Assembly: GCA_029862125.1 (NCBI GenBank)
Contig: JAOTXY010000003.1
Location: 28,946-92,945, forward strand
From: Gammaproteobacteria bacterium
GTDB taxonomy: Bacteria > Pseudomonadota > Gammaproteobacteria > GCA-001735895
Direction of reading: 5' to 3'
Length of the DNA: 64,000 bases
Below the pieces are notes generated by a model. The model was not told where the DNA came from. It did no database searches and saw only the letters and a program-made list of their open reading frames with translations. Position numbers and translations under genes: made by a program. The stretch's first letter is position 1; each line of letters opens with the position of its first letter. Shown here piece by piece: positions 34,084 through 42,980 of this stretch.

Positions 34084-35319
34084 ATGATCCTGAAGGATAT
34101 TAAAACCTGGGTAACAGTGCCGCCAAGCGGTATCGGCGGCGCTTTCTGGGTAATTGTCAAAATTACCACCGATGATGGCATCGAGGGTATTGGTGAGTGT
34201 TATGGTATCCCGGTGTCAGGTGACATCGCCTGCGCCATGGTAGAGGATACCTTCGAGCGCTTTATCGCCGGTGAAGATCCGCATCATGTTGAAACCATGT
34301 TCCGGCGGGTTTACTCGGCCGGATTCACGCAACGCCCCGATATCAGCATGATGGGCGTGTTCAGCGGGATTGAAATCGCAGTCTGGGATATTCTCGGCAA
34401 AGCGCATGACCAGCCGATTTACCAGTTACTCGGCGGCAAGTTTCACGAAGATCTTCGTACCTATACCTACTTGTATCCCGAGGCAATAGCAGCGGATGGC
34501 AATCCAGGTGAAGGTGCACCGGACGTATATCACGATGGCGATGCCGCCGCGGCCCGTGCGCTCGACTACATCGACATGGGATTTACCGCGGTCAAGCAGG
34601 ATCCCGCGGGGCCTTACAGCTTTCAGGGCGGACGCGAACTGTCACTGACCGAGCTGACCCGTTGCCAAGATAACATACGTAAGATTCGGGAGGCGGTGGG
34701 TGATCGGGCCGATATCCTGTTCGGTACGCATGGGCAGATGACGACGTCATCGGCGATCCGTCTGGCGCGCCGGCTGGAACCCTACGATCCACTCTGGTTT
34801 GAAGAACCCTGTCCGCCCGATCAGATGGAAGCCATCGGCAAGGTGGCTGCAGCGACCAGCATTCCGGTTGCGACCGGTGAGCGTTTGACCACGCGGGTCG
34901 AATTTCACCAGGCACTTAAAGCCGGGATCTCGATTCTGCAGCCCGATATCGGGCGCAGCGGCGGCGTCTGGGAAACCAAGAAAATTGCAGTGCTGGCAGA
35001 ATTGTTTAATGCACAGGTTGCACCGCATATTTACTGTGGCCCGATCGCGCATGCCGCCGCGGCACAGGTTGCATTCAGTTGCCCGAATTTCCTGATCCTG
35101 GAAACGATCCAGACCGAGTTCCACGATGCGATTCTGAACAAGCCGCTGGCCTGGGAAGCGGGTTATATGCCGGCGCCAGGCGAGCCGGGGCTCGGTATCA
35201 CGCTCAATGAAACCGTGGTTGAGTCTCATCCTTACAATTCTGGTGGACGCCTGCATCTCGAAATGTGCCAGGTCGCTCTTGATTCCAATAATCAGAATAC
35301 CATCACCGAGCTCGAATAA
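34084..35319 (+). CDS. Enolase-superfamily (mandelate racemase/dehydratase-like) enzyme
   Basis: 411 residues with a capping N-terminal domain and a barrel. ILFGTHGQMTTSSAIRLA, the WFEEPCPPDQ Glu, ATGERLTTR and PDIGRSGGVWETKK give the metal ligands and active-site pattern of the galactonate/gluconate dehydratase-like subgroup, with PHIYCGP supplying a His. Members dehydrate sugar acids or epimerise amino acid derivatives. It overlaps the serine hydrolase gene (TAATG), and an EamA transporter follows, so one small catabolic operon is likely. Substrate unknown. Confidence 0.85.
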   Translation: MILKDIKTWVTVPPSGIGGAFWVIVKITTDDGIEGIGECYGIPVSGDIACAMVEDTFERFIAGEDPHHVETMFRRVYSAGFTQRPDISMMGVFSGIEIAVWDILGKAHDQPIYQLLGGKFHEDLRTYTYLYPEAIAADGNPGEGAPDVYHDGDAAAARALDYIDMGFTAVKQDPAGPYSFQGGRELSLTELTRCQDNIRKIREAVGDRADILFGTHGQMTTSSAIRLARRLEPYDPLWFEEPCPPDQMEAIGKVAAATSIPVATGERLTTRVEFHQALKAGISILQPDIGRSGGVWETKKIAVLAELFNAQVAPHIYCGPIAHAAAAQVAFSCPNFLILETIQTEFHDAILNKPLAWEAGYMPAPGEPGLGITLNETVVESHPYNSGGRLHLEMCQVALDSNNQNTITELE

Positions 35320-36485
35320 TGCTGACAAGGCCAGCCGAACTAAATCTGTCCAACTGGCGACAGCCGGGCAACAATCGCTGGGCCTTCCACCATGTGCGCG
35401 AAATCATTCCGACCGAGAAGATTGCCCGCGGTAACCGTGTTAGTAAACTTGCTAAATCGATTGCCGGCAGTGTTGAAGAAGTAACAGTAACAGGGCCCGG
35501 CGGCGCAGACTGGTCACTGCAACGCTGGCTCGAAGAGTCCAATAGCGATGCGTTGCTGGTCGCCCATCGCGGCGAACTCGTGCACGAGTGGTATATCGAT
35601 GCAGATATCGAAACCAGTCCTCATATCGTGTTTTCGGTGAGCAAGTCCATCACCGCAACACTGGCCGGAGTTCTGGTTGACCGGGGGTTACTGGACCCGG
35701 CTAAAGCAGTTGTCGACTATATTCCCGAACTGGCGGATTCCGGTTACCGTGACGCCAGCCTGCAGCAGGTACTCGATATGGTCGTCAATATCGATTTTAA
35801 CGAGGACTACCTGGCCACTTCGGGAAAGTTTCTCGAGTATCGCGCAGCGACCGCATGGCATCCCTGCGAAGTTGACGCGATCGATCAGAACCTGCATGAC
35901 TTCCTGTGTTCGATCGGGCGCGCCAAGGGTGAACATGGCCAAGTCTGGCGGTACAAGTCGCCCAATTCGGATTTGCTCGGCTGGATCATCGAGCGCGCTG
36001 GTGGTGAACGCCTCGCAGGCCTGTTGTCGAGATACCTGTGGCAGCCCCTGGGCGCGGAAGCGGATGCCTATATCACCGTGGATCGCAAGGGTGCCGCGCG
36101 TACCGCGGGTGGAATTTGTGTGTTACCGAGGGACTTATTGCGCTTCGGCGAGTTGGTGCGTAACCGTGGCTTCGCCCAGGGGCGACAGGTGATACCCAAG
36201 TGGTGGATTGAAGACTGCAGCGAGGGCGGTAGCCGCGATGCCTGGGAGCGTGGTGAGTCTGCCAAGGAATTCCCGGCAGGACAATATCGTAATAAATGGT
36301 ACCAGACCGGAAACGAGCATCGCGCCATGCTCGCGATCGGCATTCATAGCCAGTGGGTATATATAGACCCGGTGACCGAGGCCACCATTGTCAAACTGTC
36401 GTCCCAGGATGAGCCGCTCAAGCCCGAACTGGATGCAACCAACCTGCAGATGTTCGACAATATCAGCGCCAGGCTAAATCAATAG
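35319..36485 (+). CDS. Class C beta-lactamase-like serine hydrolase
   Basis: 388 residues without a clear signal peptide, so probably cytoplasmic. The nucleophile motif is SVSK (in VFSVSKSITATLAG), and YKSPNSD provides the second YxN/S-type motif. Such proteins are esterases or peptidases more often than beta-lactamases. Coupled to the enolase-superfamily gene by overlap, it probably releases or modifies the same substrate. Confidence 0.85.
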   Translation: MLTRPAELNLSNWRQPGNNRWAFHHVREIIPTEKIARGNRVSKLAKSIAGSVEEVTVTGPGGADWSLQRWLEESNSDALLVAHRGELVHEWYIDADIETSPHIVFSVSKSITATLAGVLVDRGLLDPAKAVVDYIPELADSGYRDASLQQVLDMVVNIDFNEDYLATSGKFLEYRAATAWHPCEVDAIDQNLHDFLCSIGRAKGEHGQVWRYKSPNSDLLGWIIERAGGERLAGLLSRYLWQPLGAEADAYITVDRKGAARTAGGICVLPRDLLRFGELVRNRGFAQGRQVIPKWWIEDCSEGGSRDAWERGESAKEFPAGQYRNKWYQTGNEHRAMLAIGIHSQWVYIDPVTEATIVKLSSQDEPLKPELDATNLQMFDNISARLNQ

Positions 36486-36506
36486 TTGTTTAAATGAGGC
36501 TATCAC

Positions 36507-37415
36507 TTGCACACGGAGCGTAGCGATCTAGTACCCAGCATCGCCATCGCGGTCGGCGCCGCATTCTGGGGCCTTTACTGGATCCCGATTCGCGGCATCG
36601 AGCAGGCCGGGGTGCATGCGTTCTGGACTGGCCCGGTTATTTTCGGGGCCGGTTCCCTGCTGTTTCTTCCACTGGTACTGACCCGGCTGCACAATTATGT
36701 CGCCCATTGGCGTCATATATTGCTACCTGGCCTGCTGGCTGGATTTGCCTTCGCGCTTTATGTCGCAAGCCTCAATCTGACCGATGTCGTGCGCGCGATC
36801 CTGCTGTTTTACATGAGCCCGCTGTGGAGCACGCTGCTCGGGATACTGGTGCTGAAGGAAAGGCTTACTGAAAACCGGGTGGTTGCGCTGTTGCTGGCTT
36901 TTAGCGGTCTATATATCGTGCTTGTGGTTGAAGGGGGACTACCGATTCCGCGTAACAACGGCGACTGGTTTGCGTTGACCTCAGGACTGTGTTGGGCGAT
37001 CGCCTCGGTGAAGTTGTTCCAGGGCGGTGCTCAAATGATTCTCGAGAAGGTAACGATGTTTGTTTTTTTCGCGCTACTGATGTCGCTACTACTGGTTTTC
37101 TGGCAGCAAGGGGATCTTGCAGGTATGCCGGATATTACTACGTTGGAAACAGGCTGGTACTGGATTTTGATTGTCGCGGCCGGGATGCTGCCGATCACTT
37201 ACCTGACCATCTGGCCTGCGACGGTGTTAAGCCCCGGACGCGTCGGTATGCTGCTCATGGTCGAAGTGCTGGTCGGCGTGGTCTCCGCCGCAATATTAAC
37301 CGACGAGGTGTTTGGCTTACGGGAATTTATCGGTGCAACGTTGATCATTTCGGCGGGTGTGGTCGAAGTTTTGCGCCAGCAAAAATTTGACAAATCAGGT
37401 ATAGTGACGGACTAG
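36507..37415 (+). CDS. EamA/DMT-family transporter
   Basis: 302 residues with about ten hydrophobic segments in two EamA repeats (AFWGLYWIPIRGIEQAG near the start). The start is a TTG with GAGG eight bases upstream. DMT transporters usually export small metabolites or amino acids. It is third in the operon after the enolase-superfamily and hydrolase genes, 21 bases apart. Confidence 0.85.
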   Translation: MHTERSDLVPSIAIAVGAAFWGLYWIPIRGIEQAGVHAFWTGPVIFGAGSLLFLPLVLTRLHNYVAHWRHILLPGLLAGFAFALYVASLNLTDVVRAILLFYMSPLWSTLLGILVLKERLTENRVVALLLAFSGLYIVLVVEGGLPIPRNNGDWFALTSGLCWAIASVKLFQGGAQMILEKVTMFVFFALLMSLLLVFWQQGDLAGMPDITTLETGWYWILIVAAGMLPITYLTIWPATVLSPGRVGMLLMVEVLVGVVSAAILTDEVFGLREFIGATLIISAGVVEVLRQQKFDKSGIVTD

Positions 37416-37437
37416 TCGCTACCTTGAGGGAAGGGTT

Positions 37438-37614
37438 ATGAATCGTAAAAAATACCCATCGACGAAAGACCGTCGCGATATTGGAAGCGTTGATATCGCC
37501 ATCGAAAAAATGATGGCAGCACGCGAGCTTAGCTCAAGTTGTGTCGGGACCGAGGCATTACTTGAAACTGACTCCAAATCAATTAAGAAACCTGTCAAAA
37601 GACGCGATCAATAA
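37438..37614 (+). CDS. Small hypothetical protein, 58 aa
   Basis: ATG with GGGAAGGG just upstream; product MNRKKYPSTKDRRDIGSVDI onward, basic at both ends (KKPVKRRDQ). No family recognised. The strong ribosome site and clean frame support translation. It follows the transporter gene by 22 bases and may be in the same operon. Confidence 0.5.
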   Translation: MNRKKYPSTKDRRDIGSVDIAIEKMMAARELSSSCVGTEALLETDSKSIKKPVKRRDQ

Positions 37615-37759
37615 TCTGCTGCGAGTTCGCGAGTGCAGATTAATGCTTTAACAGATGTTGGTTAGCATTGCGTTGCTGGATTCGGTTCCCCGCGGTAACG
37701 GAATTTTATCGGCATAAGATAGTCAAATTTAGAAGTACCAGGCGAAACGGTTGGACACG

Positions 37760-38449
37760 ATGGGCGGCAAAAAAATAAAACGAGCACTATTGTTAATCTG
37801 TCTTTTCTCATTGGCTTCGGCCAACCAGGCCTATGCGAAATGCAATGATAAAAGGGCCCCCGGGGTTGATTGGAGCGGGTGCAAGAAAACCCACAAGATG
37901 CTCGATGATACGAACTTTTCCGAAGGCCAGTTCGACGGCGCCAATCTTGAATATAGTTCGCTCGATGAAAGTAACTTTAACGGCGCCAGCCTGGTTAAAA
38001 CCGACCTTACTCGAACCACCGCTACCCGCGCTCAATTTTTTAAATCCAATTTATCCAAGGCGAATGGATATCGGGCGAACTTCGATTACGCAAAACTGCA
38101 AGACTCAAACCTGACGAAATCTGAGTTCTCGCGCGCCAGTTTCAAAAAGGCTGAGATCTCCGATATTGACTGGTCCAAGTCGGAGTTGGGGCGAGTAGAT
38201 TTCACCGGGGCGCGCCTGTCGAACGTCAGTTTCAAATTTTCCAATATTTCAAGAGTAAAATTCCAGGGCGCAAAAATAGATAACGTCGACTTCAAGGGAG
38301 CGTATACCTATCGGACCCGATTTGAAGATGTTGATTTGCAAAAGGCTGTTAACTTGCACCAGTTGCATCTCAAATTCGCCTGTGGCAATGACAACACGAA
38401 ACTACCGGAGGGTCTCGAGAAACCCGAAATCTGGCCCTGTTCAGAGTAG
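37760..38449 (+). CDS. Exported pentapeptide-repeat protein
   Basis: About 229 residues from the ATG at 37760 (a TTG at 37751 is open too). A signal peptide (KRALLLICLFSLASANQAYA) directs it to the periplasm. The rest is built of A(N/D/S)LxX-type pentapeptides (FDGANLEYSSLDESNFNGAS, LVKTDLTRTTATRAQFFKSN) forming a right-handed beta-helix. Two cysteines at each end may pair. Known cytoplasmic relatives protect DNA gyrase; an exported one is more likely structural or adhesive. Confidence 0.8.
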   Translation: MGGKKIKRALLLICLFSLASANQAYAKCNDKRAPGVDWSGCKKTHKMLDDTNFSEGQFDGANLEYSSLDESNFNGASLVKTDLTRTTATRAQFFKSNLSKANGYRANFDYAKLQDSNLTKSEFSRASFKKAEISDIDWSKSELGRVDFTGARLSNVSFKFSNISRVKFQGAKIDNVDFKGAYTYRTRFEDVDLQKAVNLHQLHLKFACGNDNTKLPEGLEKPEIWPCSE

Positions 38450-38553
38450 TTGCAATAGCCGGAATTTAGCCCCCATTGCCTGGAGCTATTAGCGGTCTAA
38501 GTCGACCACGGCAGCATAAAAAAATCTGCATATCATGCGGAGGAGAGGGCAAA

Positions 38554-40044
38554 ATGGGACACTTATACCAGAGTATTCTCGATACTGTCGGCAATACGCC
38601 CGCGGTTAAGATCAATAATATCGGGCCGGAAAACGTCAATCTTTACGTCAAGATCGAGTCTTTCAACCCGATGGGCTCGGTCAAGGATCGCCTGGCGTTG
38701 GGGGTGATCGAAGATGCCGAACGTCGCGGGGTGCTCAAACCCGGACAAACCATAGTCGAGGCCACCAGTGGCAACACCGGTATCGGGCTGGCGATGGTTT
38801 GCGCGCAAAAAGGTTATCCGCTGGTGATCGTGATGGCGGAAAATTTCAGTATCGAAAGACGTCGAATGATCCGCTTCCTCGGGGCGAAGGTCATACTGAC
38901 CCCGGCTTCGGATATGGGAACGGGCATGATTGCCAAGGTCAACGAGCTGGTCGAAACCCATGGCTGGTGGCAGCCCAGCCAGTTCGATAATCCTGCCAAT
39001 GCCGAGATGCACGAACGTACCACCGCGGTCGAGATTCTTGATGATTTCGCTGAAATCGGGCTCGATTACTGGGTTACCGGTTTCGGCACCAGCGGCACGC
39101 TCGGGGGTGTCTCACGGGCGTTGAGACAAAAGAGCCCCGATACCAAGATTATGGTTTGCGAGCCGGATAACTCGCAGATTCTCGGCAGCGGCATCAGCCA
39201 GCAACGAAATTCCGACGGCACCTACCAGACGCATCCCAATTTCAGGCCCCACTTGATGCAGGGTTGGTCGCCGAATTTTATTCCGAAGTTCGCCGAAGAA
39301 GCCATGGAGGCAAAAAATATCGACGAGCTGATACCCATCAACGGCAATTTCGCAATCCAGTGCACGATGGATTTGGCGCAAAAGGAAGGCATCTTCGTCG
39401 GCACCAGCTCCGGGGCAACCTTTGCCGGTGCACTGCAGGTGGCAGAAACTGCGCCGGAAGGATCGAACATCCTGTGCATGCTGCCGGATACCGGCGAACG
39501 TTACCTCTCGACCCCGCTGTTTGAAAGTATCGTGGAAGACATGAGTGACGAAGAAATTGAAATTTCGCGCTCCACGCCGGGCTATCGTTTCGATGTCAGT
39601 ACTGTCCCGGTAGACGAACCTGAAGAACCCGAAGTGCCGGGTGAACTCGACCCGGCGGCACTTGCCGAAGTCGCATCTATCCTGGAACAGAACCAGGACC
39701 AGGTATTAATGTTTTCGCTGGAATGGTGTGAATTTTGCTGGTCGGTACGAAAAATGTTAAGCGCCTGCGATATTCCTTACGTTACCGTCGACCTCGATTC
39801 GGTCGCGTATCAGGATAATGATCGTGGCGGGAAAATCCTGGCGGTGTTAAACCAGCAAAATGACTGGCCGACGATACCGCAGATCTATGTGGGTGGAGAA
39901 TTCGTCGGTGGGGCCACCGACCTGTTTGATGTAGGCAAAGCGGGGGAATTGCAGCCCAAACTCGCGGCGCGTAATATTCCCTACAATGAAACCATCAATC
40001 GCGATCCTTACAGTTTTCTACCGGCCTGGTTACACCCTCGATAA
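38554..40044 (+). CDS. Cysteine synthase-like PLP enzyme fused to a glutaredoxin domain
   Basis: 496 residues from the ATG at 38554, preceded by GGAGGAGAGGG. Residues 1-~330 are a cysteine synthase/CBS fold: GSVKDR holds the PLP lysine, and EATSGNTGIGLA and GTSGTLGG bind the cofactor. Residues ~385-496 are a glutaredoxin (MFSLEWCEFCWSVRK with a CxxC, then PQIYVGGEFVGGATDL). The PLP part uses O-acetylserine or a similar substrate to make cysteine or a relative; the fused glutaredoxin could supply or reduce a thiol or persulfide. The stop is 13 bases from the end of the convergent DAO gene. Confidence 0.88.
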   Translation: MGHLYQSILDTVGNTPAVKINNIGPENVNLYVKIESFNPMGSVKDRLALGVIEDAERRGVLKPGQTIVEATSGNTGIGLAMVCAQKGYPLVIVMAENFSIERRRMIRFLGAKVILTPASDMGTGMIAKVNELVETHGWWQPSQFDNPANAEMHERTTAVEILDDFAEIGLDYWVTGFGTSGTLGGVSRALRQKSPDTKIMVCEPDNSQILGSGISQQRNSDGTYQTHPNFRPHLMQGWSPNFIPKFAEEAMEAKNIDELIPINGNFAIQCTMDLAQKEGIFVGTSSGATFAGALQVAETAPEGSNILCMLPDTGERYLSTPLFESIVEDMSDEEIEISRSTPGYRFDVSTVPVDEPEEPEVPGELDPAALAEVASILEQNQDQVLMFSLEWCEFCWSVRKMLSACDIPYVTVDLDSVAYQDNDRGGKILAVLNQQNDWPTIPQIYVGGEFVGGATDLFDVGKAGELQPKLAARNIPYNETINRDPYSFLPAWLHPR

Positions 40045-40056
40045 GTTCCGGGGATT

Positions 40057-41466
40057 TTAAAGCGTGATCGGGAACCCCATTTTTTGCACGATGGCGATCC
40101 AGAGTTTACGCCAGCCCCCTTTTTCATCGATGGTATCGAGCGCGTACATGGTAATTTTGGCGCCGATCCAGCGAAACGGCTCCGGCGGGATGTAGTTGGG
40201 CATGGTGCGTGCAAATTGCATCCTGGTTTCCGGGATGTCGAGCTGATCCAGGATCGCGAGCCCAACCCGGGCGCCGAAGCGTGATGCGGTGACCCCGAAT
40301 CCCGAGTAACCCCCTGCAAACACCATGTCGCCATCGTGATACTTCTGGTAGTGCACGGCCATGCGCGTGGTCAGCCCGATCGGTCCGCTCCAGGCATGTG
40401 AAAATTTTATTTCGTCGGCAAGTTGAGGGAAGGTGCGGTAAAAAGATTGCACCAGTCGAATAAATGGCTGCGGGGTTTTATCGAGCGCGGGATCGGTGTC
40501 ATTGCCATAAAAATAACTCAGCCGCCCGCCGAACAGGATTCGATTGTCCGCGGTCAGGCGCATGTAGTTAAGCTGGGTGCGGGTATCGTAGATACCCTGG
40601 CGATGCTGCCATCCGACTTTTTGCATCTGTGCCTCGGTGAGCGGTTCGGTAACGACAATCCGGTCCCGAATCGCCGCGACGCGCCGGCTTATATGTCGAT
40701 GGCCGGCGGCCCAGGCATTGGTGGCAAGCAACACCTTGCGTGCGGTTATTTTTGCACCCGGTGTTTCGACGACGATGCCTTCAATGGCCTTGTGATTACT
40801 CAACTGTGGCGTGGTTTCATACAGTCGCACACCGAGTCCGAGTGCGGCCTGTTTCAATCCCCTGACCAACTTGCCGGGGTGTACCGTGCCACAGCGTTTT
40901 TGGGACCAGGCGCCCCCATGAAATATCGGTGAATTGATTTCTGCCTGAACGGCTGCTTTATCCAGTTTTACCGCTTCATGGCCGTACTTGAGATACAGCT
41001 GGTATTCCTCCTCAACCTTGTCGAGACCCTCATCGCCGATTGATACTTTCATTTCGCCGCCCCACTCGAGGTCGCAGTCGATGCCGTAACCTTCCACCGT
41101 TTGCTGGAATCCATCCATGTTTTCGCGACCCAGCTGTTCCAGCTCGGCGACGTCATGCGGAAATATGCGTTCGGTGTTATCGATGCCATGCATCACCGAG
41201 GTCGACATGATAGCCGCCGGCCGGCCGCTGGCGCCGTTGGCGACGCTTTTCGCTTCAATCAGCACAACGTCGCGACCGGGATCTTGCTCCTTGGCCTGGA
41301 TCGCTGCCCACAGGCCACAAAAGCCGCCCCCGACAACCAAAAGGTCACAACTCGTATCATGCTGCAGCGTCGCTTCGTCCGCTACCGGATCGAGACTATC
41401 CAGCCAATAAGTGGTAAACCGGGTATCGGATAGTGCATTAAGCGCTTGTTGGGCGGTATCAGCCAT
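40057..41466 (-). CDS. DAO-family FAD oxidoreductase (gamma-glutamylputrescine oxidase-like)
   Basis: 469 residues. The FAD-binding start is DLLVVGGGFCGLWAAIQAKE, and FAGGYSGFGVTASRFGARVG is the C-terminal FAD motif of the DAO family. KRCGTVHPGKLVRGLKQAAL supports the PuuB/gamma-glutamylputrescine oxidase-like branch, but sarcosine- or glycine-oxidase-type substrates are possible. It lies downstream of the PhyH gene on the same strand. Confidence 0.8.
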   Translation of the reverse strand: MADTAQQALNALSDTRFTTYWLDSLDPVADEATLQHDTSCDLLVVGGGFCGLWAAIQAKEQDPGRDVVLIEAKSVANGASGRPAAIMSTSVMHGIDNTERIFPHDVAELEQLGRENMDGFQQTVEGYGIDCDLEWGGEMKVSIGDEGLDKVEEEYQLYLKYGHEAVKLDKAAVQAEINSPIFHGGAWSQKRCGTVHPGKLVRGLKQAALGLGVRLYETTPQLSNHKAIEGIVVETPGAKITARKVLLATNAWAAGHRHISRRVAAIRDRIVVTEPLTEAQMQKVGWQHRQGIYDTRTQLNYMRLTADNRILFGGRLSYFYGNDTDPALDKTPQPFIRLVQSFYRTFPQLADEIKFSHAWSGPIGLTTRMAVHYQKYHDGDMVFAGGYSGFGVTASRFGARVGLAILDQLDIPETRMQFARTMPNYIPPEPFRWIGAKITMYALDTIDEKGGWRKLWIAIVQKMGFPITL

Positions 41467-41560
41467 TGAGCGGGATTTCGGCAGGATGCGGTTTCATGCG
41501 CAGATGTTATCACCAATCACCGGAGTTTCACCGTTTCAAGTAAGCGTTGACTGTTTGCGT

Positions 41561-42424
41561 TTAGCTGCGACTGCCCAGGTAACTGTCGATCTGTGGAGTG
41601 CGGTAGCCGTCCTCGCGCCACAGGACCGGGAAGTAGTTTTCATCCAGCTGATTGTCACCCAGGCGCTTGTAGCGACTATAGATCGGGCCAATTCCCTGGG
41701 CGAAGTTTTCGGGCACATATTCGACATCGCTGCGCATCGCGTGCAACACCAGTGAACGGCGCGGATTGGCGCTCAGGTTGGCGCCGGAACCATGCCAGGT
41801 CCAGCCGTGATGGAAAGACCCGCCGCCGGCGTTGACTTCGATATAAACAATTTCCGGGTCGACGCCTTCGCGCGCCGCCGCTTCTCGCATCGGCTTGCGA
41901 TAATCCTCCGGTGCATGAAACTCACCTTCGGCTTCGCTCAATTTCCACTTGTGCGAGCCGCGTACGAATTCGATAGTGCCGCCGTCGGCACGGGTGTCAT
42001 CCAGCGCGATCCAGCAGGTCAGCAAATCCGACGGCGTAAACCAGGAAAGATAGGCGCTGTCCTGGTGGAAACCGAGCGATTTTGTAGCCGGGGGTTTCCA
42101 CACCACGTTATCAATCATGATACGTACCCCGGGCCATCCCGCCAGGCCTGCAATCGCTTTGCCGATTGCTTCGTCCAGAACAATGCGCGCAATCTCACGG
42201 TTGGCTTTCCAGCCGTTACAGATCTGGCGTGATAACGAGGGATCTCCCGTCGCCTCCTGCCAGTTTACCTCGTCGGGGTGCACCCCGGTTTCGAATTTGC
42301 CGCGGAAGAGGTCGGTAAAAGCTTGATGAAGATCCGGGACAATGCTGGATTCAATCAAGCTGTCGACAATTAAAAAACCATCATTGTTGAAGCTCTCCCG
42401 GTCATCAGTCGAGATCTCGATCAT
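41561..42424 (-). CDS. Phytanoyl-CoA dioxygenase (PhyH)-family Fe(II)/2-oxoglutarate oxygenase
   Basis: 287 residues. The iron ligands are in GFHQDSAYLSWF (HxD) and HHGWTWHGSGAN (distal His), followed by an Arg in NPRRSLVLH to bind 2-oxoglutarate. The family hydroxylates varied small molecules, including quaternary amines and ectoine precursors. It is coupled to the 111-aa gene by an ATGA overlap, so that unknown protein is a likely partner. Confidence 0.85.
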   Translation of the reverse strand: MIEISTDDRESFNNDGFLIVDSLIESSIVPDLHQAFTDLFRGKFETGVHPDEVNWQEATGDPSLSRQICNGWKANREIARIVLDEAIGKAIAGLAGWPGVRIMIDNVVWKPPATKSLGFHQDSAYLSWFTPSDLLTCWIALDDTRADGGTIEFVRGSHKWKLSEAEGEFHAPEDYRKPMREAAAREGVDPEIVYIEVNAGGGSFHHGWTWHGSGANLSANPRRSLVLHAMRSDVEYVPENFAQGIGPIYSRYKRLGDNQLDENYFPVLWREDGYRTPQIDSYLGSRS

Positions 42425-42756
42425 GCAGGCCAGTCCTCACCCTCGGTATAGCGGGTGCCGCGATGGCCTTTCCTGGCAACCGGGGTCTTCAACCGGTCAC
42501 CCGGCGCATCGACGATGATCAGGATGCGAGGTTTCCCCGAGGCAGGATTGGTGGCCCCGGTGACAAATTTCCTGATTTTGAGGCGTCCGTGTAACTGATC
42601 GTTGAAAATCGTGTAAACGTAATCACCCACCTTGAGTCGCTTCGGTTCGATACCGGCCATATGAAATTCATATTCTTTGCGACTGCCGTCATACAGTGAA
42701 TCGAGGGTATCAATGCCGGCCTTGGCGGGGATGGTTTTGGTAATGCCGAAGCTCAT
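42421..42756 (-). CDS. Hypothetical protein, 111 aa, coupled to PhyH
   Basis: Small basic protein (MSFGITKTIPAKAGIDTLDS start) with a central KRLKVGDYVYTIFNDQLHGR segment and a basic end (VARKGHRGTRYTEG). No signal or membrane part. The KVGDYVYT and GRLKI strands suggest a small beta-barrel such as an ASCH- or SH3-like fold, but I cannot assign it. The stop overlaps the PhyH start (ATGA). Confidence 0.6.
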   Translation of the reverse strand: MSFGITKTIPAKAGIDTLDSLYDGSRKEYEFHMAGIEPKRLKVGDYVYTIFNDQLHGRLKIRKFVTGATNPASGKPRILIIVDAPGDRLKTPVARKGHRGTRYTEGEDWPA

Positions 42757-42833
42757 ATTCTGCTCGCAGTAACTAATTTTGTAGAGGCATGATAGGGAGG
42801 ATTCGAGCCTTCGGCAATATGTCGCTGTAACAC

Positions 42834-42847
42834 TTGATCTTGATCAA
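42834..42847 (+). promoter_or_regulatory. FNR/ANR-like site
   Basis: TTGATCTTGATCAA is a perfect TTGAT-N4-ATCAA palindrome, the FNR/ANR consensus. It lies in the divergent gap between the 111-aa/PhyH genes and the iron-binding protein gene, suggesting oxygen control of one or both. CRP-type proteins bind related sites. Confidence 0.6.
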
Positions 42848-42897
42848 TTAACAGGCGCCATCGTGGGGCTAGAATAGCTAATAATGTGTTTTTAAAT

Positions 42898-42916
42898 GAG
42901 AATGATTAACATTTGC
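42898..42916 (+). promoter_or_regulatory. Fur-like box
   Basis: GAGAATGATTAACATTTGC matches the 19-bp Fur consensus GATAATGATWATCATTATC at 15 positions. It lies 65 bases upstream of the iron-binding protein start, with AT-rich DNA around it. This fits iron repression of that gene. Confidence 0.65.
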
Positions 42917-42980
42917 ATTCGCATTAAGAGTTTGATAATTTATTTCGCCTAAATTTATATAATCTCCGGAGTTTCGAGAA

